This document shows positions 45,627 to 55,140 of a DNA stretch of 64,000 nucleotides, piece by piece. The position numbers and the translations under genes are program-made. Below the pieces are notes generated by a model. The model was not told the origin of the DNA. It saw only the letters and a list, made by a program, of their open reading frames with translations, and did not search any database. Every line of letters starts with the position of its first letter. Positions within the stretch are counted from its first letter, which is position 1. The stretch is from Salipiger sp. H15. GTDB taxonomy: Bacteria; Pseudomonadota; Alphaproteobacteria; Rhodobacterales; Rhodobacteraceae. Location: the NCBI RefSeq assembly GCF_040409955.1, contig NZ_CP123384.1, positions 2,866,084 through 2,930,083 of the forward strand, written 5' to 3'.

Positions 45627-46552
45627 GCGATCCCGCGCGCCTCACCCGTTTCGAGGCGCAGGCGCTGGCGCGCGAGGTTCTGGCGAACGAGCGCGCCGGC
45701 CGCACCTACGGCCTCGGCTGCCTGAAGAACGAGGACCGGCCGATGCGCGCGCAGGTGTTCTGCGCCGCCCATCCCGGCGAGCACCTCGTGGTGAAGGTCT
45801 TCGCACCCGCGCAGGCGGACAAGGCCCGCGCGCAGGCGGCGCGCCAGCGCGCCGTCGCGGCACAGATGCGCGAAGGTCCGTGGCGCGCGCCCGAGGTGCT
45901 GTTCTTCGACGCCGGGCGCCTCGTGCTCGGCATGGGCTACGCCGCCGGCCCCAGCCTTGCCGAGCTCTGGCAGCAGCTGCCCGAGGCACGGCGCGACGTG
46001 CCGCTCGAGGCGGCGGGAAGCTGGCTCGCCGCCCTGCACCGCCCGACGCTGGAGCCGCGCAAGCTGCGCCCGCGCGGGCAGCTCGACTGGCTGGCAGCGC
46101 AGCTGCAGGAGGCCGGCGATGGCATGGCCGATCCCGAGGGGTTCGCGCGCGATCTGGCGGCGCTCGAGGCGCTCTTTCCCGCCGCGCGCGGACAGGCGGC
46201 GACGCGGGCGGTCACCCACCGCGACCTGCACCTTGCCAACCTCGTCAGCGCCGGCGGCGCGCTCTGGGGGCTCGATTTCGAGAACGACAGCCCGGATGCG
46301 CCCTACCGCGACCTCGTGGCGTTGCTGATCGACGCGCTGGCGCTGGCGCCCGAGCCCGACGCGGCCCGCTTCGGCGCGGCGCTGGCGCGCGGCTATGGTG
46401 ACAGGGTCACGGCGCCCGATGCGCGGCTCTTCCAACAGCGTGCCTATGCGCTCGGCAGCTGGGCGCGCACCCCCGCCGAGCCGTCGCTGCGCCAGCGCGC
46501 ACGGCTCGCGGCGGCGAAGATGATCCTCGCCGCCGACAAGTCGCTTTTCTAG
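45623..46552 (+). CDS. Aminoglycoside phosphotransferase (APH)-like kinase
   Basis: The 309-residue protein has the kinase catalytic loop VTHRDLHLANLVSAGG (Asp and Asn) and the metal-binding LDFEND. The ATP-binding Lys is probably in LVVKVFAPAQADKA. The substrate is unknown: homologues act on choline, small metabolites or antibiotics. The TTG start overlaps the acylase stop, so the two are translationally coupled. An internal ATG at about residue 41 would remove the N-lobe and is unlikely. Confidence 0.8.
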   Translation: MSDPARLTRFEAQALAREVLANERAGRTYGLGCLKNEDRPMRAQVFCAAHPGEHLVVKVFAPAQADKARAQAARQRAVAAQMREGPWRAPEVLFFDAGRLVLGMGYAAGPSLAELWQQLPEARRDVPLEAAGSWLAALHRPTLEPRKLRPRGQLDWLAAQLQEAGDGMADPEGFARDLAALEALFPAARGQAATRAVTHRDLHLANLVSAGGALWGLDFENDSPDAPYRDLVALLIDALALAPEPDAARFGAALARGYGDRVTAPDARLFQQRAYALGSWARTPAEPSLRQRARLAAAKMILAADKSLF

Positions 46553-46557
46553 GAAGA

Positions 46558-46601
46558 CAACGTCCTTCGAGGGACGTTGCAAATCTCTTCGAAGAGATTT
46601 G
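46558..46601. terminator. Two adjacent hairpins with TTCG-type loops between convergent genes
   Basis: Hairpin 1: CAACGTCC/GGACGTTG (46558-46579). Hairpin 2: CAAATCTCT/AGAGATTTG with loop TCGA (46580-46601). They abut each other and sit 3 bases from the hflX stop, 6 bases after the kinase stop. They lack long T-runs and may work as a bidirectional 3' end. Confidence 0.6.
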
Positions 46602-46603
46602 CC

Positions 46604-47878
46604 TCAGACCGTCTCGAACTGTGCGCGGTCCTTGGGCGTCCAGCGCAGGTGCAGAAGGTAGCCCTCCTCGTCCTGCTCCTCGGACAGCACCAGCCCCTTC
46701 TGGAAGAGCCAGGCGCGGCGCTTGCCCTCGCCGAAGCCGAGCCGCAGGTCCTCGTCGATCGAGGCGCCCTGCAGCCGTTCGGTCACCGCCTCAAGCAGCC
46801 CGTCCAGCCCCTCGCCGGTGATCGCCGAGACGGCAAAGATGCCCTCGTCGCGCGACGCGCGCGCCAGCGCCGCCTCGCGGTCCTCGGGCTCGAGCCGGTC
46901 GATCTTGTTCCAGACCTCGATCTGCGCCACGTCGTCGCCCACGCCGAGCGAGCGCAGGATGGCATAGACATCCTCGGCCTGCTCCATCGTGCCCGGGTGC
47001 GAGATGTCGCGCACGTGCAGCACGAGGTCGGCCGCCAGCACCTCTTCGAGCGTGGCGCGGAAGGCCGCGACCAGCTCGGTCGGCAGCTCCGAGATGAAGC
47101 CCACCGTGTCGGACAGGATCACGTCCATGCCGGTCGGCAGCTTCACCGCGCGCATGGTCGGGTCGAGCGTGGCAAAGAGCATGTCCTTGGCCAGCACCTC
47201 CGCCCCGGTCAGGCGGTTGAAGATCGTGGACTTGCCGGCGTTGGTGTAGCCCACCAGCGCGACGATCGGGTACGGCACCTTGGCGCGCGCCTTGCGGTGC
47301 AGCTCGCGGGTCTTGACCACCTTGTCGAGCTGGCGGCGCAGGCGCACCAGCTGCTCGTCGATGGCACGGCGGTCGGCCTCGATCTGCGTCTCGCCGGGAC
47401 CGCCGACGAAGCCGAGCCCGCCCCGCTGACGTTCGAGGTGGGTCCAGGCGCGCACGAGGCGGGTGCGCTGGTAGCTCAGCGCCGCCATCTCGACCTGCAG
47501 CACACCCTCGCGGGTGGCGGCGCGGTCCGAGAAGATCTCGAGGATCAGCCCGGTCCGGTCGAGCAGCTTCACCTTCCACTCTTTTTCGAGGTTGCGCTGC
47601 TGCACGGGAGAGACGGGGCCGTCGACGAGCACCAGCTCGACTTCGGCCTCCTTCAGGCGGTCCTTCAGCTCGGCGATCTTGCCGGAGCCGAAGAGCGTGC
47701 CGGGATGCGGGTCGCGCAGCGGCACGATTTCACTGCCCACGACCTCGAGGTCGGGAAGCGCGGCCGCGAGGGCCACGCCTTCTTCGAGCGCCATCTCCGC
47801 ATCGCGGCGATCACGGTCGGACTTGAGGTCGGGATGCAGGACCCAAGCGCGGGTCACATGCGGGTCATGTTCGTTCAA
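46604..47878 (-). CDS. hflX: GTPase HflX
   Basis: The 424-residue protein has an N-terminal HflX domain ([20 protein letters not shown]), the Gly-rich [19 protein letters not shown], and a GTPase domain with G1 [10 protein letters not shown]3 DTVGF, and G4 NKID. It splits stalled ribosomes. The start is TTG, overlapping the hfq stop as TTGA. Proximity to hfq mirrors the enterobacterial hfq-hflX pair. Confidence 0.96.
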   Translation of the reverse strand: MNEHDPHVTRAWVLHPDLKSDRDRRDAEMALEEGVALAAALPDLEVVGSEIVPLRDPHPGTLFGSGKIAELKDRLKEAEVELVLVDGPVSPVQQRNLEKEWKVKLLDRTGLILEIFSDRAATREGVLQVEMAALSYQRTRLVRAWTHLERQRGGLGFVGGPGETQIEADRRAIDEQLVRLRRQLDKVVKTRELHRKARAKVPYPIVALVGYTNAGKSTIFNRLTGAEVLAKDMLFATLDPTMRAVKLPTGMDVILSDTVGFISELPTELVAAFRATLEEVLAADLVLHVRDISHPGTMEQAEDVYAILRSLGVGDDVAQIEVWNKIDRLEPEDREAALARASRDEGIFAVSAITGEGLDGLLEAVTERLQGASIDEDLRLGFGEGKRRAWLFQKGLVLSEEQDEEGYLLHLRWTPKDRAQFETV

Positions 47879-48114
47879 GCGTTATCGTCGCCGTCATAAA
47901 GGTTGATCGGCTGCGACGGCATGATGGTCGAGATCGCGTGCTTATACACGAGCTGCGACTGGCCGTCGCGGCGCAGGAGAACGCAAAAATTGTCGAACCA
48001 GGTGATGACACCCTGCAACTTTACACCGTTGATCAGGAAAACCGTAACCGGAACCTTGGTTTTCCGAACATGGTTAAGAAATGCGTCCTGTAGATTTTGT
48101 CTGTCCGAAGCCAT
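47875..48114 (-). CDS. hfq: RNA chaperone Hfq
   Basis: The 79-residue protein [18 protein letters not shown] has the Sm1 motif ([20 protein letters not shown]) and the Sm2 motif ([15 protein letters not shown]). It forms hexamers that pair small RNAs with mRNAs. The C-terminus is short, as usual in alphaproteobacteria. AAAGG precedes the ATG. It lies 152 bases downstream of trkH, so it may have its own promoter in 48115-48266. Confidence 0.98.
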   Translation of the reverse strand: MASDRQNLQDAFLNHVRKTKVPVTVFLINGVKLQGVITWFDNFCVLLRRDGQSQLVYKHAISTIMPSQPINLYDGDDNA

Positions 48115-48259
48115 TAAATTAGCCTTTTTTTCTTGCTGTAGCCGTTCTCAGGCGCTCCCTCGTTCCGGGCGAGTATGTATCGCAAGTGGCGGAACTTCCA
48201 GAGCAAAAATATCGCCCTCGCGGGGCCCTCAGCGAGGCTTCGCACATGCGTCTTCCGGA

Positions 48260-48277
48260 GGCGAGATCAATCTCGCC
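48260..48277 (-). terminator. Hairpin overlapping the trkH stop codon
   Basis: GGCGAGAT (48260-48267) and ATCTCGCC (48270-48277) are perfect complements with a 2-base spacer that includes part of the stop codon. There is no U-run; it may be an mRNA stability structure. Confidence 0.35.
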
Positions 48278-49781
48278 AGATGTCCGGGGTCAGCAGCACG
48301 ATGATGCCCAGAACTTCGAGCCTGCCCAGTACCATCGCGGCGACGAAGAGCCCCTTGGCGGCATCGCCCATCTCGCTCAGCGGCACCGGGGTTTCGGCGG
48401 CGGCGCGGATCAGCGGGCCGCAGTTGGTGAGCGCCGCGACGGTGGTGACCATGGCATTCTCGAAGTCCAGCCCCGACAGGGAGAAGAGCAGCGAGAAGAC
48501 CGCGATGGTCATCGCGAAGAGCATGAAGAAGACCCAGGCGACAAAGGCCCCCTGCCGGCGGATGCGCCGCGCCATGACGCCCGACCGGCCCAGCGAGTGT
48601 GGGTGCACCAGCCGTTCCATCTCGCGCACGCCGGCGAGGTAGAGCGCGTAGATTCGCAGCAGCTTCACCCCGCCCGCGGTGGTCGCCACGCCCCCGCCCA
48701 TGATGGCGAGCCCCATCAGAATCACGCCCGGGGTCTGCAGCCCCGACCAGCCGCGCACCGCGCCCCAGTCGGCGCTCTGGAAGCCGGTGGTCGACAGGAA
48801 GGACAGCGCGGTGAAGAGCCCGCCCCAGAGCGAGCGCAGCCCGGCCGCGAGGTTGGTCTCGGTGCCGATGTCGAAGGAGGCGATCCAGTGCCGCAGGAAC
48901 AGCGCCGAAGGCAGCATGAAGACGATGAGCAGCCCCATGCGGAACTCGGGGTCGTTGCGCAGCTTGGAGCCGGTGAGCCCCTTGGTGTCGCCCGAGAAGG
49001 TCAGGCGCGACAGGGCGAAGAACAGGAAGAGGAAGATGATCATCTCCCCCGCCATGCCGCTCTGCGCGGTCTGCGGCCCTCCGATGGGCGAGATCCCCGA
49101 CGTCGAGAGCGTCGACATGGCGTGGCTCAGCGCCACCAGCGGCTGGTCGCCCGACATCAGCAGCATGATCCAGAGCGCCAGCGTCAGCCCGACGTAGATC
49201 GGCGCCAGCACCCGCGCCGAGGCGGCGAGCCGCAGCGCCGGGTCCGAGGCGTCGTGCCGCGCCGCGCCGGCGTCGACGCTCTGCCCCGGCTCGCCCGAGG
49301 CGGTGACCTCGAAGCCGCCGAGCGTCAGCGGCGCCAGCAGCGCCGCCGAACTGACCCAGATCAGCAGCCCGCCCATCCAGCCGACCTGCGCCCGCCACAG
49401 GTGCTCGGCGGCCGAGAGCCGCTCGGGGGCGAAGAGCGTGGCGCCGGTGGTCGTGAGGCTCGAGACCATCTCGACATAGGCGTTGAGGAAGCTGGTGGTG
49501 CGCACCGCCTCGTGGAAGGGCACGGCCAGCATGGCGGGCAGCAGCAGGAAGGCCGCGAGCAGCGCCAGCAGCTGGCGCGGCGCCGAGCGGTAATGCGGGC
49601 GCGTCGCCTGCGCGATGCCGATCAGCGTGGTCAGCACCAGCCCGACGATTGCCGCGTAGAAGAAGCTGCGCGCATCGTGGAAATCCTCGTGCGCCAGCGC
49701 CACGGCGGCGGGGGCGATCATCGAGGCGCTGGCGATGCCCGCCAGCAGCAGCAGAAGGGGCGTGCGGCTGAGCGCGATCAT
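48267..49781 (-). CDS. trkH: Potassium uptake protein TrkH
   Basis: The 504-residue membrane protein has about ten spans and K-channel-like P-loops such as SLTTTGATLF and STTGFQSADWG. With TrkA it takes up potassium. It starts 3 bases after trkA ends. Trk genes downstream of ntrYX are typical of alphaproteobacteria. Confidence 0.95.
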   Translation of the reverse strand: MIALSRTPLLLLLAGIASASMIAPAAVALAHEDFHDARSFFYAAIVGLVLTTLIGIAQATRPHYRSAPRQLLALLAAFLLLPAMLAVPFHEAVRTTSFLNAYVEMVSSLTTTGATLFAPERLSAAEHLWRAQVGWMGGLLIWVSSAALLAPLTLGGFEVTASGEPGQSVDAGAARHDASDPALRLAASARVLAPIYVGLTLALWIMLLMSGDQPLVALSHAMSTLSTSGISPIGGPQTAQSGMAGEMIIFLFLFFALSRLTFSGDTKGLTGSKLRNDPEFRMGLLIVFMLPSALFLRHWIASFDIGTETNLAAGLRSLWGGLFTALSFLSTTGFQSADWGAVRGWSGLQTPGVILMGLAIMGGGVATTAGGVKLLRIYALYLAGVREMERLVHPHSLGRSGVMARRIRRQGAFVAWVFFMLFAMTIAVFSLLFSLSGLDFENAMVTTVAALTNCGPLIRAAAETPVPLSEMGDAAKGLFVAAMVLGRLEVLGIIVLLTPDIWRD

Positions 49782-49784
49782 CGG

Positions 49785-51161
49785 TCAGAAGAAGTCGATG
49801 GAGACCTGCAGGAGCCGCTCGACCTCCGGCACGTCCTTGGCCAGCGCGAACATGACGATGCGGTCGCCCTCCTCGACCCGCAGGTCGCCGGTGATCTTGA
49901 CCACCTCGCCATCCTTCATCACCGCGCCGACCAGCACCCCCTCGGGGAAGTCGATCTCGCGGATCATCCGCCCGGAGATGGAGGAGGTCGAGAGCACCTC
50001 GGCCTCGATCACCTCGGCCTCGGCGTCGCCGATCGAGTAGACCGAGCGCACGCGGCCATGGCGGATGTGGCGCAGGATCGAGCTGACGGTGGTGGCGCGC
50101 GGGTTGATGTGGGCGTCGACCCCCATCGGCTCCATCAGCGGCACCAGTGTCGGGTCGTTGATCAGCGCGATCGCCATGGGGCAGCCCTCGGCCTTCGCGC
50201 GCACCGCGGCGAGGAGGTTGGTCTTTTCGTCATCGGTGACGCAGAGCACCGCGTCGGCGCGGGCGATGCCCGCCTCGCGCAGCAGCGCCGTGTCGAGCGC
50301 GTCGCCATGCAGCACGATGGTCCGCTCGAGCGCGTCGGCGGCGCGTTCCGCCGCGGCGCGGTCCTTCTCGATCACCTTGGCGCGGATGCGCTCGGGGCGG
50401 TTCTCCAGCGCGCGGGCCACGGCGAGGCCGACGTTGCCGCCGCCAAGCACCACGATCCGCTCCTGCTTGCGCTGCGCCTTGCCGAAGATCTCCAGCGTGC
50501 GCTGGATGTCGTCGGCATGGACCAGCACGTAGCAGGCGTCGCCGGCGAAGATCTGGTCGCCCGGCTCGGGGGCGAAGAGCGTGCCCTCGCGGCGGATGCC
50601 CACGACCACCGAGCGCAGCGTCGAGAAGAGGTCCGAGAGCTGCCGCAGCGGCGTGTTGATGATCGGGCAATGCTCGTCGATGGTCAGGCCCAGGAGCTGC
50701 GCGCCGCCGTCGAGAAAGCGCTCGGTGTCAAAGGCCGCGGGGGCCGACAGGCGCTGCAGCGCGGCCTCGGCGACCTCCTTCTCGGGCGAGATCACCACGT
50801 CGATCGGCAGGTGGTCGCGGCGGTAGAGGTCGGAGTAGATCGCCGTCAGGTAGCTCTGCGAGCGCAGGCGGGCGATCTTGCGGGGAATGGCGAAGATCGA
50901 GTGGGCCACCTGGCAGGTGACCATGTTGACCTCGTCCGAATAGGTGGCGGCGATGATCATGTCGGCGTCGCGCGCACCGGCCTTGTCGAGCACGTCGGGA
51001 TAGGAGGCGAAGCCCGCGATCCCCTGCACGTCGAGCGTGTCGGTCGCGCGCCGCACGAGGTCGGGGTTGCTGTCGACCACGGTGACGTCGTTGCGTTCGC
51101 CCGAAAGGTGGCGGGCGATCTGCCAGCCCACCTGGCCCGCGCCGCAAATGATGACCTTCAT
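49785..51161 (-). CDS. trkA: Potassium uptake regulatory protein TrkA
   Basis: The 458-residue cytoplasmic protein has two RCK/KTN nucleotide-binding domains (MKVIICGAGQVGWQIARHLS at residue 1 and RIVVLGGGNVGLAVARALEN near 232), each followed by a TrkA-C domain. It gates TrkH in response to NAD(H) or ATP. It begins 166 bases after ntrX. That gap (51162-51327) holds no visible gene. Confidence 0.96.
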   Translation of the reverse strand: MKVIICGAGQVGWQIARHLSGERNDVTVVDSNPDLVRRATDTLDVQGIAGFASYPDVLDKAGARDADMIIAATYSDEVNMVTCQVAHSIFAIPRKIARLRSQSYLTAIYSDLYRRDHLPIDVVISPEKEVAEAALQRLSAPAAFDTERFLDGGAQLLGLTIDEHCPIINTPLRQLSDLFSTLRSVVVGIRREGTLFAPEPGDQIFAGDACYVLVHADDIQRTLEIFGKAQRKQERIVVLGGGNVGLAVARALENRPERIRAKVIEKDRAAAERAADALERTIVLHGDALDTALLREAGIARADAVLCVTDDEKTNLLAAVRAKAEGCPMAIALINDPTLVPLMEPMGVDAHINPRATTVSSILRHIRHGRVRSVYSIGDAEAEVIEAEVLSTSSISGRMIREIDFPEGVLVGAVMKDGEVVKITGDLRVEEGDRIVMFALAKDVPEVERLLQVSIDFF

Positions 51162-51327
51162 GTCGTCTGCCCAAGTTGCTGGCCCGAGGCCCGGAGTGCG
51201 CCCGGCATGACATGCCGGGTGCGAGCGGTCAATGCACAGGGCCCCCTCCCGTGATTGCGGCCCCGCCGAAAAGGCGAGGCTGCAACGGAATTTGCCCGGC
51301 GCTCTTCGCGGGATGCGCGTCCCGGCC

Positions 51328-52746
51328 TCAGGAGGCCTCGGACACCTGGTCGTCGTCGATATAGGCGATCCTGCCGCCGGATTTCGCCCCGGTGACCACG
51401 CCCAGCGACTTCAGCTTGCGGTGCAAGGCCGAGCGCTCCATGCCGACGAAGGCGGCGGTGCGCGAGATGTTGCCGCCGAAGCGGTTGATCTGGGTGAGCA
51501 GGTACTCGCGCTCGAAGGCCTCGCGCGCCTCGCGCAGCGGCAGGGTCGCCAGCGTGCCCGAGAGCACCACGCGCCCCTCCTCGTCCTCGCCGACCGGCCC
51601 GTCCTGCGGCAGCTCGCGCGCTTCGATCGGGCCGCTGCCGTCGCCGAGGATCAGCACGCGCTCGATGAGGTTCTTCAGCTGGCGCACGTTGCCCGGCCAG
51701 ATCATCGTCTGCAGCAGCGCCACCGCGTCGTCCGACAGGTCGCGCAGCGGCAGGCCCTGCGTGCGGTTGAACATCTCGATGAAATGCCGGGCCAGCAGCG
51801 GGATGTCCTCGCGCCGGTCCTCGAGCGAGGGCACGTGGATCGGCACGACGTTGAGCCGGTGGTAGAGCTCCTGCCGGAAGGTGCCGGCGGCGATCTCGGT
51901 CTCGAGGTCGCGGTTGGTCGAGGAGATCACCCGCAGGTCGACCCGCACCTTGTCCGAGCCGCCGACACGGGTGAAGCTCTGGTCGACCAGCACGCGCAGG
52001 ATCTTCGACTGGGTGCCGAGCGGCATGTCGGCGACCTCGTCGAAATAGACCACGCCGCCATGCGCCTGCTCGAGCAGGCCGGGCTCGATGCCGCGGTCGG
52101 CGCTCTCGCGGCCGAAGAGCATCTGCTCCATGTTGTCGGGCGCGACACCGGCGCAGTTGACCGTGACGAAGGGCGCCGAGGCGCGGCCGGAGTTGGAATG
52201 GATGTAGCGCGCCGCCACTTCCTTGCCGCAGCCCGCCGGGCCGGTGAGCATGACGCGGCCATTGGACTTGGTGACCTTGTCGATCTGGCTGACGAGGCCG
52301 CGGAACATGGCGCTCTCGCCGACCATCTGCGCCACCTCGGTCTCGCGGCGGCGCAGCTGGCTGTTCTCGCGGCGCAGGCGCGAGGTTTCCATCGCGCGGC
52401 GGATCACCACCAGCAGCTGGTCGATGTTGAAGGGCTTCTCGATGAAGTCGTAGGCCCCCTGCTTGATCGCCGCCACGGCGATCTCGATGTTGCCATGCCC
52501 CGAGATGATGATGATCGGGATGTCCGGGTTGTCGCGCTTGACGGTCTTGAGGATGTCGATCCCGTCCATCTTGCTGTCCTTCAGCCAGATATCGAGGATC
52601 ATCAGCGCGGGCGGTTCGGAATTGACCTCGTTCATCGCCTCGGTGGAGTTGCCTGCAAGCCGGGTCGTATAGCCTTCATCCTCGAGGATGTCCCCGATCA
52701 GCTCGCGGATGTCGCGCTCGTCATCGACGATCAGGATGTCGCTCAT
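51328..52746 (-). CDS. ntrX: Response regulator NtrX
   Basis: The 472-residue protein has a receiver domain with phospho-Asp52 (LDIWLKD), an AAA+ domain with Walker A-like GPAGCGKE (169-176) and Walker B VVYFDEVAD, and a Fis-type HTH (FGGNISRTAAFVGMERSALH) at the C-terminus. The sigma-54 contact motif GAFTGA is not present; its place is taken by FGRESADRGIEPG. It probably controls nitrogen and redox or envelope genes by a sigma-54-independent route. It overlaps ntrY by ATGA. Confidence 0.95.
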   Translation of the reverse strand: MSDILIVDDERDIRELIGDILEDEGYTTRLAGNSTEAMNEVNSEPPALMILDIWLKDSKMDGIDILKTVKRDNPDIPIIIISGHGNIEIAVAAIKQGAYDFIEKPFNIDQLLVVIRRAMETSRLRRENSQLRRRETEVAQMVGESAMFRGLVSQIDKVTKSNGRVMLTGPAGCGKEVAARYIHSNSGRASAPFVTVNCAGVAPDNMEQMLFGRESADRGIEPGLLEQAHGGVVYFDEVADMPLGTQSKILRVLVDQSFTRVGGSDKVRVDLRVISSTNRDLETEIAAGTFRQELYHRLNVVPIHVPSLEDRREDIPLLARHFIEMFNRTQGLPLRDLSDDAVALLQTMIWPGNVRQLKNLIERVLILGDGSGPIEARELPQDGPVGEDEEGRVVLSGTLATLPLREAREAFEREYLLTQINRFGGNISRTAAFVGMERSALHRKLKSLGVVTGAKSGGRIAYIDDDQVSEAS

Positions 52747-55028
52747 GTCTGCCTCTCCAGTTCCGAAATGCTCTTGTCCGAATTATCCGGCATCTCACCG
52801 GTGGTGCCGAGCGGCAGGCGGATCACCGCCATGGCCCCGGCATGGTCCGCGCCGCCGAACAGCGGCGCATCCTCGAGCGCCAGCGTTCCGCCGTGCTCCT
52901 CGATGATCTTCTTGACGATGGGCAGGCCGAGGCCGGTGCCCTTGTCGCGGGTGGTGACATAGGGCTCGAAGAGCCGCGCGCGGTCCTCGGGAAGGCCGAT
53001 GCCGTTGTCCATGATGCGGATCACCGCGCGGCCGTCCTCCTCGGTCAGGCTCACGCGGATCTCGGGGCGGTGCCCCTCGGGCGCACCGCGCTCGGCAAGG
53101 CTCTCGATCGCCTCGCCGGCGTTCTTGATGAGGTTGGTCAGCGCCTGCCCCACCATGGTGGCGTCGAGCTCGGCGGGCATGGCATGGGCCGGCAGGTCGC
53201 TGACGAAGCGGATGCCGGGCTGGCCGGTCTCCTGCAGCAGCACCGCGCCGCGCAGCAGCGCCACCACGTCCTCGGGCTTGCGCACCGGCTCGGGCATCCG
53301 GGCGAACTTGCTGAACTCGTCGACGATGCGGCGCAGGTCCTCGGTCTGGCGGACGATGACCTCGGTCATCTGCGCCAGCTTCTCGGCATCCTCGGCCTCG
53401 AGCTGGCGCGAGAACTTGCGGGTGATGCGCTCGGCCGACAGCCGGATCGGGGTGAGCGGGTTCTTGATCTCGTGCGCGATGCGCCGCGCCACGTCGCCCC
53501 AGGCGGCCATGCGCTGCGCGCTGACAAGGTCGGTCACGTCGTCGAAGGCCACCACGTAGCCCTCGAGCGCGCCATCCTGCCGCCGCCGCACGGACAGCCG
53601 CACGAGCAGGTGCTCGAGCCGGCCCTCGCGGCTGACCTTGACCTCTTCCTGCGCCGTCTCGAGCCCGGTGTCGCGCAGCCGCTCGTAGAGCGCGCCGAAC
53701 TCGGGAACCGCCACGGTCAGCGGCACGTCGGCGCGCGGCTCGCGCCAGCCGAGCAGCCGCTCGGCCGGGCGGTTGACGAAGGTCACCCTGCCCTCGGCGT
53801 CGAGCCCGACCACGCCCGAGGTGATCGACGACAGCACCGAATCGAAGAGCCGCTGGCGGCGCTCGATCTGGCGGGTGTTCTCCAGCAGCGTCTCGCGCTG
53901 GCCCTTCAGCTGGCGGGTCATCTGGTTGAAGTAGCGGCCGAGCATGGCGATCTCGTCATCGCCCTCGCCCTCGATCACCTGCACGTCGAGATCGCCGGCG
54001 CCGACCCGCTGCGCCGCCCCGGTGAGGCGGCCCACCGGCAGCGCCATGCGCTCGGCGAACCACAGGCCCAGCCAGACCGCGGCAAGGATCAGCAGCAGCG
54101 CGAAGCCGAGATAGACCAGCGCGAAATCGAAGAGCCGCCGCCCGCGCTCGGTTTCCTGCTGCTGGTAGAAGCGCGCGGTCTCCTGGGTTTCGTCCAGCAG
54201 GTTCAGCAGGTTGCCGTCGACCACGCGGCTGACGTAGAGGAACCGGTCGGCAAAGGCCGAGAGCGGCACCAGCGCGCGCAGCTCGTGATTGTCCCAGTCG
54301 GGCACCAGCACCAGGCCCTCGGCCCGGGCCTGGGCGAACTGCGCCCGGGTCGGCTGCTCGTAGTAGAAGAGATAGGACCGCTCGCCGCGGGCGCGGATCT
54401 CGCCGCCGCCGTCGATCACGTAGGCCTCGCGCAGCCCGCGCTGGATCTGGCCCTGTCCCTGCCCCAGCACCTGCCGCACGTCGCCGTCGTCCAGCGCGAA
54501 ATTCGCCCGCCGCGCACCGTCGATGAACCGCGCCAGCGCCTGCACGTCCTCGGTCAACCCGACGCGCTGCTCTTCCTCGTAGGCCTCGGCCGCGGCGAGC
54601 GAGGCCCCCACCACGTTCTGCACGCGGCTGGAGAACCATGTCTCGAGGCCGATGTTGATGGTGAGCACCGCGAAGATCGCGACGGTGACCGTGGGCAGCA
54701 GCGCCATGAGCGCAAAGAGCCCGGTGAGGCGCAGGTGCAGGCGCGAGCCGGCGGATTGCGCGCGCCGCTCCGAGATCATCCGCACGAGCCGAGCCAGAAC
54801 AAGCGTCGCGATCAGCAGCACGTAGACCATGTCGGCCAGCAGCACGAGCCGCAGGCTCAGCTGCGTCGCACGCTCGCCGCTGCCGAGGGGGCCGAGCACG
54901 AGGAACGTCAGACCGGCGAGCACCGGTCCGAGCAGGACCAGCCCAAGGGTCGCCACGTTCTGAACGCGCCGCTGCCGGCGCAGCCTGTTCAGACGCGCCC
55001 AAGTCGAGCTCCGTGCCCGGGTGGCCAC
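52743..55028 (-). CDS. ntrY: Membrane sensor histidine kinase NtrY
   Basis: The 761-residue kinase has three to four N-terminal spans, a periplasmic sensor region, HAMP (residues about 310-370), PAS, HisKA with [20 protein letters not shown] (phospho-His), and HATPase motifs DNGIGLPEDRARLFEPY and GTGLGLPIVKKI. It phosphorylates NtrX. The start is GTG. A 112-base gap with a hairpin separates it from ntrC. Confidence 0.96.
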   Translation of the reverse strand: MATRARSSTWARLNRLRRQRRVQNVATLGLVLLGPVLAGLTFLVLGPLGSGERATQLSLRLVLLADMVYVLLIATLVLARLVRMISERRAQSAGSRLHLRLTGLFALMALLPTVTVAIFAVLTINIGLETWFSSRVQNVVGASLAAAEAYEEEQRVGLTEDVQALARFIDGARRANFALDDGDVRQVLGQGQGQIQRGLREAYVIDGGGEIRARGERSYLFYYEQPTRAQFAQARAEGLVLVPDWDNHELRALVPLSAFADRFLYVSRVVDGNLLNLLDETQETARFYQQQETERGRRLFDFALVYLGFALLLILAAVWLGLWFAERMALPVGRLTGAAQRVGAGDLDVQVIEGEGDDEIAMLGRYFNQMTRQLKGQRETLLENTRQIERRQRLFDSVLSSITSGVVGLDAEGRVTFVNRPAERLLGWREPRADVPLTVAVPEFGALYERLRDTGLETAQEEVKVSREGRLEHLLVRLSVRRRQDGALEGYVVAFDDVTDLVSAQRMAAWGDVARRIAHEIKNPLTPIRLSAERITRKFSRQLEAEDAEKLAQMTEVIVRQTEDLRRIVDEFSKFARMPEPVRKPEDVVALLRGAVLLQETGQPGIRFVSDLPAHAMPAELDATMVGQALTNLIKNAGEAIESLAERGAPEGHRPEIRVSLTEEDGRAVIRIMDNGIGLPEDRARLFEPYVTTRDKGTGLGLPIVKKIIEEHGGTLALEDAPLFGGADHAGAMAVIRLPLGTTGEMPDNSDKSISELERQT

Positions 55029-55090
55029 AGATTCACCTCACACTGATACGCTGCTCGAGGCAGCATCGCCAAAGGCTGTGGCTTCTCATG

Positions 55091-55117
55091 AATGCGCCGC
55101 CCCGAAGGCGGCGCATT
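55091..55117 (-). terminator. Hairpin between ntrC and ntrY
   Basis: AATGCGCCGCC (55091-55101) pairs with GGCGGCGCATT (55107-55117) around CCGAA. It lies 24 bases beyond the ntrC stop. It may end the dusB-ntrBC transcript or reduce readthrough into ntrYX. Confidence 0.5.
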
Positions 55118-55140
55118 GCGGCCACATGCCTGTGACGGTT

